In this document: positions 1 to 7,311 of the stretch, in pieces | Layout of the letters: every line of letters starts with the position of its first letter | Position numbering within the stretch: the stretch's first letter is position 1 | DNA from: Candidatus Sumerlaeota bacterium | GTDB lineage: Bacteria > Sumerlaeota > Sumerlaeia > MWCT01 | Reading direction: 5' to 3' | Length of the DNA: 11,747 nucleotides | Assembly: GCA_026398545.1 (NCBI GenBank) | Contig: JAPLSR010000315.1 | Span: 1-11,747, forward strand | The notes under the pieces: model-generated | The model's input: the letters and a program-made list of their open reading frames with translations, nothing else | What the model was told of the DNA's origin: nothing | The model's database searches: none | Made by a program: the position numbers and the translations under genes

Positions 1-925
1 GGTCGCACTCCCTTGCAAGACGATATGCCTCCACAAGGCTTTCCGCCACGGCAAGCCCGCACGGGTTGGCATGCTTCAGGATGACGGCGGCGGGCTCTTT
101 GAAGTCACGAATACAGTCCAGCGCGGTGTCAAGGTCGGCGATATTATTGTAAGAGAGCGTCTTGCCGTGAAGAACCCTCGTGCGAGGGATGGAATTTTCC
201 CTGCAATCCTCTCTCATGTAATACGCCGCAACCTGATGAGGGTTCTCGCCATAACGGAGGTCAGAGACCTTTTTGTAACGTAGTGTGAGGATTTCGGGAA
301 AGACGGAACCTGCGGGCACCGGCTCCGGCTCCTCGCTGGAACGCAGATAGGAGGCAATGGCGGCGTCATAGGCGCAAGTATGCTCAAAGACGGCTCGGGC
401 GAGGCGCTGTTTCGTTTGAAGAGAGAGGGCGCCGTCATTTTCCCTCAATTCACGCAGGACATCCTTATACTGTGCCGATGAACACAGGACAGCCACATCC
501 TTGAAATTCTTGGCGGCGGCGCGGAGCATCGAAGGTCCGCCGATGTCAATATTCTCAATGACCTCTTCAAACGGCGCCCCCTCACGCGCCGCCACTTTCT
601 CAAAGGGATATAGATTCACAACAATCATATCAATCAGGGGGAGGTGGAGACGCTCGAGGGTTTGGAGGTCCTCCGGATGGCTGCGCCTTGCGAGTATGCC
701 GGAGAAAATCGCCGGATGAAGCGTCTTTACGCGCCCGTCCATGATTTCAGGAAAACCGGTAATCTCCTGGACGGATTTGACGGGGATGCCCTGCTCCTCC
801 AGCGCCTTCATGGTTCCGCCTGTTGAGATGATTTCAACGCCGAGGGCGCACAGCCCCTTTGCCAGGTCAGAAAGACCCGTCTTATCCGAGACACTCACCA
901 CCGCCCGCCGAATTTTGCCAGGCAT
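1..925 (-). CDS. purH: Bifunctional AICAR transformylase / IMP cyclohydrolase PurH (N-terminal 308 residues; runs off left edge)
   Basis: Catalyses the last two steps of de novo purine synthesis in the cytoplasm: formylation of AICAR with 10-formyl-THF, then ring closure to IMP. I translated the minus strand by hand; it is open without frameshift for 308 codons from the ATG at 925 to the window edge. Bacterial PurH is about 510-530 residues, so roughly 40% is missing. Seen: VSVSDKTGL (10-18), STGGT (34-38), VKTLHP (66-71), VVNLYPF (102-108), DIGGPSMLRAAAKN (127-140), RYGENPHQ (224-231), HGKTLSYNN (253-261) and KHANPCG (284-290). The first part is the MGS-like cyclohydrolase domain; K67, Y106, D127 and K139 match the known catalytic positions. 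K284-H285 is the transformylase Lys-His pair. GAGGAG lies 3 nt before the ATG. The restriction endonuclease gene ends 15 nt upstream, so coupled expression is likely. One oddity: the usual VHxGIL is IFSGIL here. Confidence 0.97.
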   Translation of the reverse strand, partial: MPGKIRRAVVSVSDKTGLSDLAKGLCALGVEIISTGGTMKALEEQGIPVKSVQEITGFPEIMDGRVKTLHPAIFSGILARRSHPEDLQTLERLHLPLIDMIVVNLYPFEKVAAREGAPFEEVIENIDIGGPSMLRAAAKNFKDVAVLCSSAQYKDVLRELRENDGALSLQTKQRLARAVFEHTCAYDAAIASYLRSSEEPEPVPAGSVFPEILTLRYKKVSDLRYGENPHQVAAYYMREDCRENSIPRTRVLHGKTLSYNNIADLDTALDCIRDFKEPAAVILKHANPCGLAVAESLVEAYRLARECD

Positions 926-928
926 TTT

Positions 929-934
929 CTCCTC
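929..934 (-). promoter_or_regulatory. Shine-Dalgarno of purH
   Basis: Minus-strand GAGGAG ends 3 nt before the purH ATG, inside the 15-nt gap after the endonuclease TAA. It fixes the purH start and leaves no room for a separate promoter between the two genes. purH must therefore be read from upstream, or from a promoter inside the endonuclease gene. Confidence 0.7.
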
Positions 935-940
935 TTGATA

Positions 941-1747
941 TTATAAAATTGGTAAAACAGTCAGTAGTTCTGACAGATCATGAAGTGATTTCAATCTGTG
1001 ATCAAGCCCGCAAATTTCCGTAAGGCATGGTTTATGAACATGGATTAGCCCATCTATACAATCATCGTTAAGAACTTTATCAAGACGAGCAGGATCAAAC
1101 TCATTTGAGCAAACAAAGAATTTTAAATGTGTTCTTGAACGGAAAGCAGCAGCTTTATAAATAGGACATTCATTTGTGATTTCATTAATGCGATCATGAC
1201 GCATGCTCCATTTGCAGGAGATGATTACTCTTGGTTGCCCATTTATTGTTCCTAAAATATCAATCCGTGGTTTTGTGCTTCGTCCGGGTAAATGGATGCC
1301 AGGGAATATTTGCTCGGCGTCTGTTTCTCGCTCCCAAGTGATCTCCTTACCCCTAAATATTTTTAATAGATACCATATCGCCTCGGCAAATCCAATTCCA
1401 AGGGGATTTTGTCTTTGTAATCCCTTGTATTCTGGAATCTGGAATAACCGATCAACTTTTTCCGGTAAATCTTCAATGGGAATATTTAAATTTCGAGAGA
1501 GATATTTCTCAACAGCCCGCGCCCTTTCCTGCCATGTTTTACTTCCTGAGCGATTGGATGTTCCAAGAAGCTTATCAGCGTCAATAATATGCAGATATTT
1601 TTGACTGGGATAATCAACCTTCATCTCATACCACATTAATGATTGGTAAATCCCAAGCCATGCAGTTTTTGGCACAAACGCTTCAGGGTATTTAAAATGC
1701 TCTAAAAGTGAAACAATGTTCTTGGATGTTTCTTCCCTTGTTGGCAT
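941..1747 (-). CDS. Type II restriction endonuclease, CCGG-family PD-(D/E)XK (BsaWI/NgoMIV/Cfr10I-like)
   Basis: A 268-residue protein predicted to cut unmodified DNA at a site with a CCGG core. Seen: P160-R-I-D163, then ISCKWS with S177 and K179, then R183-H-D185-R186, then E193. In NgoMIV, as recalled, the active site is D140, S185, K187 and E201, and R191-x-D193-R194 reads the CCGG. The offsets from the catalytic Lys here are identical for Ser (-2), Arg (+4), Asp (+6), Arg (+7) and Glu (+14). The D-to-K spacing (16) is shorter than in NgoMIV, so a BsaWI/AgeI-type relative may be closer; 268 residues suits that group. E122, in the helix around GFAEAIWYLLK, may be the extra acidic residue. 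The flanking bases of the site cannot be read. The gene starts 31 nt after the methyltransferase stop, with AAAGGA about 10 nt before the ATG. No controller-protein gene is present. DNA is AT-richer than the flanking housekeeping genes, suggesting transfer. Confidence 0.82.
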   Translation of the reverse strand: MPTREETSKNIVSLLEHFKYPEAFVPKTAWLGIYQSLMWYEMKVDYPSQKYLHIIDADKLLGTSNRSGSKTWQERARAVEKYLSRNLNIPIEDLPEKVDRLFQIPEYKGLQRQNPLGIGFAEAIWYLLKIFRGKEITWERETDAEQIFPGIHLPGRSTKPRIDILGTINGQPRVIISCKWSMRHDRINEITNECPIYKAAAFRSRTHLKFFVCSNEFDPARLDKVLNDDCIDGLIHVHKPCLTEICGLDHRLKSLHDLSELLTVLPIL

Positions 1748-1778
1748 AGAATTAATTTCCTTTCACGAAACCCGACAC

Positions 1779-3080
1779 TTAAGGTTTTAAAAATCCAATA
1801 ACATATTCATGCTGCATTCGCTGTTCTATACGGCTTTGAGCAGACTGCCGCCGCATGGGCAACATTCGTTTATCTCTGTCAATGGGGCGTTCTACAATAC
1901 CCACAACAAGCAGGCCGTTTGCTTCTCCAAGGCTGGCAAGACATTCATGAGTAAGGACATTAAAACCGCGGATTGTGGATGTTCCCACAACAATAACCGC
2001 ATATTTGCCATTTTTCAGCACTCGCGCCATTTCTTTGAGGCAATTTCCCATTTCAAAAAAATACTGACGAATCACCTTTTCCTTTTTTTGATCCAGAGAT
2101 TTTAAAGTTGAAAGTATATTTTCGCATTTATCGCTCAGGTTACCATTCATCGAGATTTTAATTTTTTCTGACCCAATGGAATCAGAGCGCATCCGCGATA
2201 ATTCCTCAATTGTGTATCCCATCCATACCAGGGAAAATTTATGCGCCCGCATATAATCTATGGCATTGGCATAAGGGGGTGAGGTTACAATAATATCTAT
2301 GCAATTATCAGGCAGCGGTAATTTGTCCGCACTTGCGCTTTGTATTTCATAAACAGGCTTATATTTTTTAAGAGCATGATAATATCCGCCCATACTTTTT
2401 ATGGCCAATTGAGCCTTTTTCCGAAACTCTTGAATCGGCGAGCGGAAGGGTTTGTCATATACTCTGTGGGGGCGAGAATGGGCCAAGTCGCGTGCGCGAC
2501 TTACTCCGCCAGATTTCGTAATAATCACGGAAGAAAAGACAACTATGAAAAAATCCCGAATATCCTTTTTTTCAATGGATAATATTTTCCCTTTCAGGAT
2601 TTGTAACTCAGCAATTACATCAGGATCAAACCAGTAATTGATGAATTCTTCTGTCCTGGTTCCCAATCTGCTATACATTACAGATGCCTCATCGCGGACG
2701 CAAAAAAGATCCTGCTGAATGTTGTCCAACATTTCATTCGAAAAACTATATAGTTCAATCGGATCAAGCGGGGTTGTTTTCACTTTTGAAATAAGAAGCG
2801 CCAAAGGATCAATATCAAAACCAATGGATTTTCTTCCCAAAAGGAGTGATTCAACCAGACAGGTCCCCGATCCCATCATGGGATCAAGCACCACCTCCCC
2901 TTCTCGAGTTAATGCCTCAATGAAATATCTGGGGAGTTGAGGCGGGAATTTGGCTGCAAAAGGATGAAGTCTATGCGTATAGGAATCTGTTTTAACCCCC
3001 GTAAAAGCAAGGTCTCCCCGTAAAACCCCCCTCATGAGATTGTTTGGATTCTCAATAACTGTTTGAAGAGCGTATGACAT
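1779..3080 (-). CDS. Site-specific DNA methyltransferase (N4-cytosine or N6-adenine, TSPPY type), partner of the endonuclease
   Basis: A 433-residue SAM-dependent amino-methyltransferase that should protect the site cut by the adjacent endonuclease. Seen: motif I DPMMGSGT (66-73) for SAM binding, FDIDP (88-92) contacting the SAM ribose region, and catalytic motif IV TSPPY (266-270), followed by NAIDYMRAHK. Motif I precedes motif IV with about 190 residues between them, including GGVSRARDLAHSRPHR (191-206). This is an alpha-like order with the recognition region probably in the middle. It resembles a broad family of stand-alone methylases that begin HRxHPxxAKFPPQL (here residues 36-49). SPPY is typical of N4-cytosine enzymes, which fits a CCGG core, but some N6-adenine enzymes share it. 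It is the first gene of the RM pair, so modification precedes restriction in the transcript. The SD is weak (only AGAA near the ATG). AT-rich composition suggests acquisition. Confidence 0.9.
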   Translation of the reverse strand: MSYALQTVIENPNNLMRGVLRGDLAFTGVKTDSYTHRLHPFAAKFPPQLPRYFIEALTREGEVVLDPMMGSGTCLVESLLLGRKSIGFDIDPLALLISKVKTTPLDPIELYSFSNEMLDNIQQDLFCVRDEASVMYSRLGTRTEEFINYWFDPDVIAELQILKGKILSIEKKDIRDFFIVVFSSVIITKSGGVSRARDLAHSRPHRVYDKPFRSPIQEFRKKAQLAIKSMGGYYHALKKYKPVYEIQSASADKLPLPDNCIDIIVTSPPYANAIDYMRAHKFSLVWMGYTIEELSRMRSDSIGSEKIKISMNGNLSDKCENILSTLKSLDQKKEKVIRQYFFEMGNCLKEMARVLKNGKYAVIVVGTSTIRGFNVLTHECLASLGEANGLLVVGIVERPIDRDKRMLPMRRQSAQSRIEQRMQHEYVIGFLKP

Positions 3081-3111
3081 TTTCTATTCGAAACCATTCA
3101 TTATTGAATTT

Positions 3112-3145
3112 AATATATCAATTTCATATCGGGATATATTGTCAA
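3112..3145 (-). promoter_or_regulatory. Possible promoter/operator of the RM pair: TTGACA box with 8-bp inverted repeat
   Basis: In the 83-nt gap before the methyltransferase, the minus strand has a perfect TTGACA (3145-3140). A perfect inverted repeat, AATATATC (3140-3133) and GATATATT (3119-3112) with a 13-nt spacer, overlaps its last base. A further GATAT lies within the spacer 11 bp from the distal arm. TATATT (3117-3112) would be a good -10, but its distance from TTGACA is 22 bp, too long for a standard sigma-70 promoter. The function is therefore uncertain: a promoter with a shorter-spaced weak -10, an operator, or chance in AT-rich DNA. Confidence 0.4.
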
Positions 3146-3163
3146 GAATGTAAAAGTTCTCGA

Positions 3164-6100
3164 TCAAGGATTTCGTAAATGGGTCACTAACAGCACCCGG
3201 GAGAAAAGGGCGGGATTGCGCCAGTTGTTCGCACCGCCGCGCCAGATAATCTGCCGGTGGGCGTAATCACCAGTGTCCACATCATCAATGGTGAACTCCA
3301 TCCTGAATTCAAATCCTGCCATGACCGTTTCAGGTGTGAGGTTTTCCCATGGAATCGCCATTTCTATTGTGTAATAATCCGGCATGACAGCGGAGGCAAG
3401 GCTCACCCCTTTGAATTCCACACCATCGGGCTGCCAGACCTTGAACATGGGCTGTGGATAAGCGGCGTCAGGCGGAACGGCAAAAATCTGAAACACACCT
3501 TGACCGTATGCAGGGCGTCCTGCGGCATCACCCGCCCGCATGTCAAAAAAGAGTTCCAGCGCATCACCCGTCCAGGGGTTTGCCTCGCGAAAGGGATTTG
3601 TCACATCACGGTCTTCCACAATGCAGAAAACATAAAGATTTTTCTCATCCCAGGCGGTGAAGACCTTGCCCCTCACCTCTCCGGTCTTCTGTAGAAGGTC
3701 CATACCCTGAACGAAATTTTCACGCCCCTCTATGGTAAAGGGCTGGAAATAACTCCAGCCGCCCGGCTTGCCATCAATCTCAAAGGGCAAAAAGGTGCGG
3801 GCGATTCCACCGGTCTCAAGAAAGGCGCTACGCCTGAACTCCATCTCCCCTGCCTGCGCAATTATTTTCACACGGCTGCTGAGCGCTGAACCGGCGCGTG
3901 GAGGAAGCGGTTGGAGAGAAAATGCAACAGCCCTTCTCTCATCCTTTGCAAGAGTGATTCGCCTCACAGGCGCAAGGCATCTATAATGACTCTCAGGCGC
4001 AAGTGTGAGAGTGACGGGCAGGGGACGACCTGAGAGGTTTGTGAGCGTCACGGTGGTGATGGGCTCTTCCGCCTCGGGGTCCATGAGCGCCGGTTGAGAG
4101 ACGTCAATGGGCGGATGAAATTCATAATACCGCACAGCGGGGAGGGACTCTCTCCCGCTGATATCATCCTTGAAACGGGCTTTAAGGATGAGTTCAGAAC
4201 CGGCATTTTCCGCAAGGGTCTTTCGCCATTCCTTCGGCACGGCGACCTCAAACGGCACGCTCAACGGTCCCGGAACCGGCGCCTCCACATGACTTGCCAA
4301 TAAACCAACAGACGTCTGCGAGGTGGGAAGGACATTTAGAAACAATATCCCGCCACGTCTTTTATCGCTGAGATTATAAATCCTTGCCTCGCCCTTGATA
4401 GTTTCCGTGTCCATCTCAAGACGCACCCCACCATCATGGAGCTCCACCCAGACCTCCTTCAGACTGCCGGAGAACTCAGAAGGCGCGAGGGGAGTCTTTC
4501 CCGCCTGTCCAGAGAAAAGGGTCTGGTCAAGGTCGTAAAGGTCAAAGTTGTAAAAGAAAAGCGGCTCAGCGCCTACATCCAGTGTGCAGACCATGATGTT
4601 ATGACGTTCTATCTCCTCGCCATATATGTGGCGGATTACAGGGTTTTTCTGCAGGCTCCTGAAGAACACGGTGGGCTTATATCTCTTTCCGTCACGGCTC
4701 CAGAGAATCAGACACCCCCTTGCGCCTTTTTTAAAGAGGAGCGCCTCCACCGGCAGGTGTGTGTCATACCTGCCATGATAGCGCATGTCGTCAAGTGCCC
4801 CCATGAGATTGATAAGGGCAATCAGCGCCGGTTTTGGCTGCCAGACGCCGCGCCTTTCTTCCATGATGCCCCAGTTGCTTACACCGTGCTCGATAAAGTC
4901 CGGCAGGCAGAAATAGAAAATTCTCTCCACACCCTCCGCCAGCGCCAGAGTGTATGCCTGCACAAGATAATTTGCCTGTTTATGTTCCGACTCCGCCACA
5001 GAGTTTCCCATCTTCGCGCTCGAGGTGGAACCAATCTCTGTCAGCCAGATGGGTTTATCATAACCGAATCGGCGCATGAGGTTGCGACAGCGCGCAATTT
5101 TTCCTGAAATCCCCTCGACGGGTCCGTAATGATGGACGTTAAAGATGTCAAAATACTCACCCCCGCCGTTTTCAAAGACCTTTTCAATATACCGCTCACC
5201 CTCTTTGTCAAAATAGGTCTCTGGACCGAAGGTTATCTCACCGGAGCCAAATGTGACGGAGCCAAGGAGGACATCAGCCTGTGGATTGCCCTGTTTGATG
5301 CCCAGATATCCCGCCTTCAGGGTGCGGGTATATTCATCCGCCGAACCTAAGAAAAACACGGGGATATCAAACTCATTCCAGATTTCCCAGGCGGCAACTC
5401 CCTTTTTGTAACGCCCCGCCGCCTCCTTTGCAAACTTGTAATAAGTTAATGTGTCTTCCGGGGCGAATTTCTGGCGGACCCTCGCCTCTCCCTCCTTTTT
5501 CTCAGAAGCCCACACTGCCGTCTCCTGAAAGACCTGCAGGATGCGGAGTCCTCCTTCCGCTTGCGCCTTTTCAGAGATGTCATAGCGCGACCAGTCCCAC
5601 CTCCCACTCGCCGGCTGAACGTGGTTCCAGGAGAGGCGGTCGCGCACCCACGCAATTCCAAGGCGCCGCAGGACATCCGAGGCGTTCCTTACAAGTTCCG
5701 GGGATTGTGTCCGCCAGCTCAGAAAGGCGTCTATAGCGAAAGGGGATTTTTCCGGAGGAGTTGCGTTTCGGGGCTTGCGTATCACGCCGAATTTGCAGAA
5801 AGCGCTGGCTGTCTTTCCATCCTGATATTCAAGGTCTGCGATATATGTGTAATAACCGGGCGCAACAACGCCCAGCCTGTCCTCAATAATGGCGCCCGGA
5901 CTTTGCGGGACGGCAAAGATGTGAGCGAGGAGGGACTCATTCGCGTCATTCTGGAGATGGGTCGTGATTTTCTGGGGAGGCTGTCCCACTCGCATATCAA
6001 ATGCAAGAGAGATAACAACCTTTTGCCCTGCATAGAATATGTTACCCGGCGCACCGGTTTTGAAACTGACTGCCTCCGGCATGACCTCCTCTGCAGGGAT

Positions 6101-6250
6101 GCGAAGGGTGCAAGCGAAAAGAATGAGGAAAAAAAGTCCCCACCCGACCTGCTCGCCGAACAAGTTCTTCGGCCTTCGCCATAGGCTACTGCCGACGGTG
6201 GATGGCAGGCGAGTGATAATATCCCGCATTTCGCAACAATGGGTTTTCAT
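3164..6250 (-). CDS. Large exported/membrane-anchored clan GH-A glycoside hydrolase with C-terminal CBM9-like domain
   Basis: A 1028-residue multidomain protein, probably acting outside the cytoplasm on a polysaccharide or glycoside. Order: basic N-terminus, hydrophobic segment (about 36-50, GWGLFFLILFACTL) as signal or anchor; Ig-like beta domain (about 58-157); TIM-barrel region (about 170-490) beginning FAIDAFLSWR; two beta-rich linker domains (about 495-820); and a CBM9/DOMON-like domain (about 822-1020) with FEIDGKPGGWS, FTAWDEKNLYVFCIVEDRDV and WTGDALELFFD. WNE at 291-293 (acid/base E293) and TEIG at 404-407 (nucleophile E405) are the hallmark glutamates of clan GH-A. WVRDRLSW (201-208) and HHYGP (373-377) are also typical. 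The exact GH family and substrate cannot be named; GH39/GH5-like is the nearest impression. The ATG lies 2 nt after the recR TAA with no evident SD, so either it is coupled to recR translation or the real start is a little downstream (the ATG at residue 8, or a TTG at residue 30 that leaves a shorter leader). Confidence 0.85.
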   Translation of the reverse strand: MKTHCCEMRDIITRLPSTVGSSLWRRPKNLFGEQVGWGLFFLILFACTLRIPAEEVMPEAVSFKTGAPGNIFYAGQKVVISLAFDMRVGQPPQKITTHLQNDANESLLAHIFAVPQSPGAIIEDRLGVVAPGYYTYIADLEYQDGKTASAFCKFGVIRKPRNATPPEKSPFAIDAFLSWRTQSPELVRNASDVLRRLGIAWVRDRLSWNHVQPASGRWDWSRYDISEKAQAEGGLRILQVFQETAVWASEKKEGEARVRQKFAPEDTLTYYKFAKEAAGRYKKGVAAWEIWNEFDIPVFFLGSADEYTRTLKAGYLGIKQGNPQADVLLGSVTFGSGEITFGPETYFDKEGERYIEKVFENGGGEYFDIFNVHHYGPVEGISGKIARCRNLMRRFGYDKPIWLTEIGSTSSAKMGNSVAESEHKQANYLVQAYTLALAEGVERIFYFCLPDFIEHGVSNWGIMEERRGVWQPKPALIALINLMGALDDMRYHGRYDTHLPVEALLFKKGARGCLILWSRDGKRYKPTVFFRSLQKNPVIRHIYGEEIERHNIMVCTLDVGAEPLFFYNFDLYDLDQTLFSGQAGKTPLAPSEFSGSLKEVWVELHDGGVRLEMDTETIKGEARIYNLSDKRRGGILFLNVLPTSQTSVGLLASHVEAPVPGPLSVPFEVAVPKEWRKTLAENAGSELILKARFKDDISGRESLPAVRYYEFHPPIDVSQPALMDPEAEEPITTVTLTNLSGRPLPVTLTLAPESHYRCLAPVRRITLAKDERRAVAFSLQPLPPRAGSALSSRVKIIAQAGEMEFRRSAFLETGGIARTFLPFEIDGKPGGWSYFQPFTIEGRENFVQGMDLLQKTGEVRGKVFTAWDEKNLYVFCIVEDRDVTNPFREANPWTGDALELFFDMRAGDAAGRPAYGQGVFQIFAVPPDAAYPQPMFKVWQPDGVEFKGVSLASAVMPDYYTIEMAIPWENLTPETVMAGFEFRMEFTIDDVDTGDYAHRQIIWRGGANNWRNPALFSRVLLVTHLRNP

Positions 6251-6252
6251 AC

Positions 6253-6861
6253 TTACATCGATGGTTTAAAATTTTTTCGCCCTTCGAGCGCCTTCCCAAG
6301 GGTGATGCTATCAGTGTATTCAAGGGAGCCGCCCATGGGTACGCCAAGTCCGATGCGGGTGACTTCGACAGATAGGGGATCAAGCATGCGGGCGATGAAA
6401 AGGGCGGTGGCATCACCCTCAACATCGGGGTTCGTGGCAATAATGACCTCCTTCACACCCCCCTCTTTCACACGCCCGATAAGTTCCCGGATACGCAAGT
6501 TTTCCGGCGCCACACCCCTGAGCGGGGCAAGGCGTCCCTGCAGGACGTGATAGCGTCCGTGATAAACACCGGCGCGCTCAAAGGCGGCGATGTCCTTGGG
6601 GTCTTCTACGACAAGGATTTGACCCTGATTTCGCGAGGGGTCGGCGCAGATGGGGCAGGGGTCTGTTTCGGCAAGGTTGAAACAGAGGGAGCACACAACG
6701 ATTTTCTCCTTCACCGCCCTGATGGCGCGGGTGAGAGAGAATGCCTCCTCCTTCGGGGATTTAAGGATGTGGTAGGCAATGCGCTCCGCACTCTTTCGCC
6801 CGATTCCCGGCAGCTTGCCCAGCTCCGCTATCAGCGCTTCAAATGTGGGTGAACGCTTCAC
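6253..6861 (-). CDS. recR: Recombination mediator RecR
   Basis: RecR works with RecO/RecF to load RecA onto gapped single-stranded DNA in recombinational repair. The 202-residue length is standard. Seen in order: helix-hairpin-helix LGKLPGIGRKSAERIA (14-29); C4 zinc finger C57-x2-C60 and C69-x2-C72; Toprim domain with ILVVEDPKD (82-90, E86) and ATNPDVEGD (142-150); and the C-terminal GLGVPMGGSLEYTD (171-184). The start is a GTG at 6861-6859; AAGGGG lies about 10 nt upstream, and the protein begins at the usual place relative to the family. It follows ybaB in the classical dnaX–ybaB–recR order, with a 117-nt gap (6862-6978) in which I see no gene and no strong terminator. The stop is 2 nt before the next ATG. 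Confidence 0.97.
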   Translation of the reverse strand: MKRSPTFEALIAELGKLPGIGRKSAERIAYHILKSPKEEAFSLTRAIRAVKEKIVVCSLCFNLAETDPCPICADPSRNQGQILVVEDPKDIAAFERAGVYHGRYHVLQGRLAPLRGVAPENLRIRELIGRVKEGGVKEVIIATNPDVEGDATALFIARMLDPLSVEVTRIGLGVPMGGSLEYTDSITLGKALEGRKNFKPSM

Positions 6862-6978
6862 CAGGGCATTACCCCTTTACGAGAGGTTCCGGAGTCTTCA
6901 TCATGAGACTTTCACACTCAGGTCGAGGATACTCCAATCACGGTGGTCTCCCAGAGGCGACGTCCGCGACAGGCGGTA

Positions 6979-7293
6979 TCAAAAGGGCATCCCCGGTATC
7001 TTGAGTCCGCCGGTGAGCTGCGCGAGATTGTTCTGGGAGAGCTCCTTTGACTTGGCAATACCGGCATTAACGGCGGCAAGAACCAGGTCTTCCAGCATTT
7101 CGATATCATCCGGGTCGACCGCCTCGCGGGAAATCTTTATGGAGAGGAGTTGCTGCTTGCCGTTGAGTTTTACCTTGACGGCGCCTCCTCCTGATGTTGC
7201 CTCAACTTCTTTGTGCCCCAGTTCCTCATCCATCTTCGCCATGCGTTCCTGGAGCTCCTGCTGCATCTTTTGAAGATTTTTGAAATCAAACAT
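6979..7293 (-). CDS. ybaB: Nucleoid-associated protein YbaB/EbfC family
   Basis: A small DNA-binding protein (104 residues, typical size) that dimerises and coats DNA; it is nearly always encoded between dnaX and recR. Seen: N-terminal helix MFDFKNLQKMQQELQERM with the heptad pattern of the family; VEATSGGGAVKVKLNG (30-45), the conserved core strand-turn-strand; the LEDLVLAAVNAGIAKSKEL helix; and the glycine/proline tail GGLKIPGMPF. GGAGGG lies 6 nt before the ATG. The dnaX stop is 18 nt upstream, so the two genes are almost certainly cotranscribed. No fusion or truncation is seen. Confidence 0.96.
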   Translation of the reverse strand: MFDFKNLQKMQQELQERMAKMDEELGHKEVEATSGGGAVKVKLNGKQQLLSIKISREAVDPDDIEMLEDLVLAAVNAGIAKSKELSQNNLAQLTGGLKIPGMPF

Positions 7294-7311
7294 GAATAAC
7301 CCTCCGGCTGA

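Noticed and set aside
1284..1466. CCGG sites within the endonuclease gene (1284-1287 and TCCGGT at 1461-1466) as evidence on specificity or site avoidance
   Set aside because: Methylation would protect them, and the count is too small to judge avoidance; CCGG-containing sites also occur elsewhere in the window.
926..3163. CRISPR, toxin-antitoxin or a wider defence island around the RM pair
   Set aside because: The flanking genes are purH and a glycoside hydrolase; no additional defence gene or repeat array is visible.
4436..5107. Plus-strand open frame of 223 codons
   Set aside because: Antisense to the glycoside hydrolase, no motif and no credible SD.
5561..6184. Plus-strand open frame of 207 codons
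   Set aside because: Antisense to the N-terminal half of the glycoside hydrolase; no domain seen.
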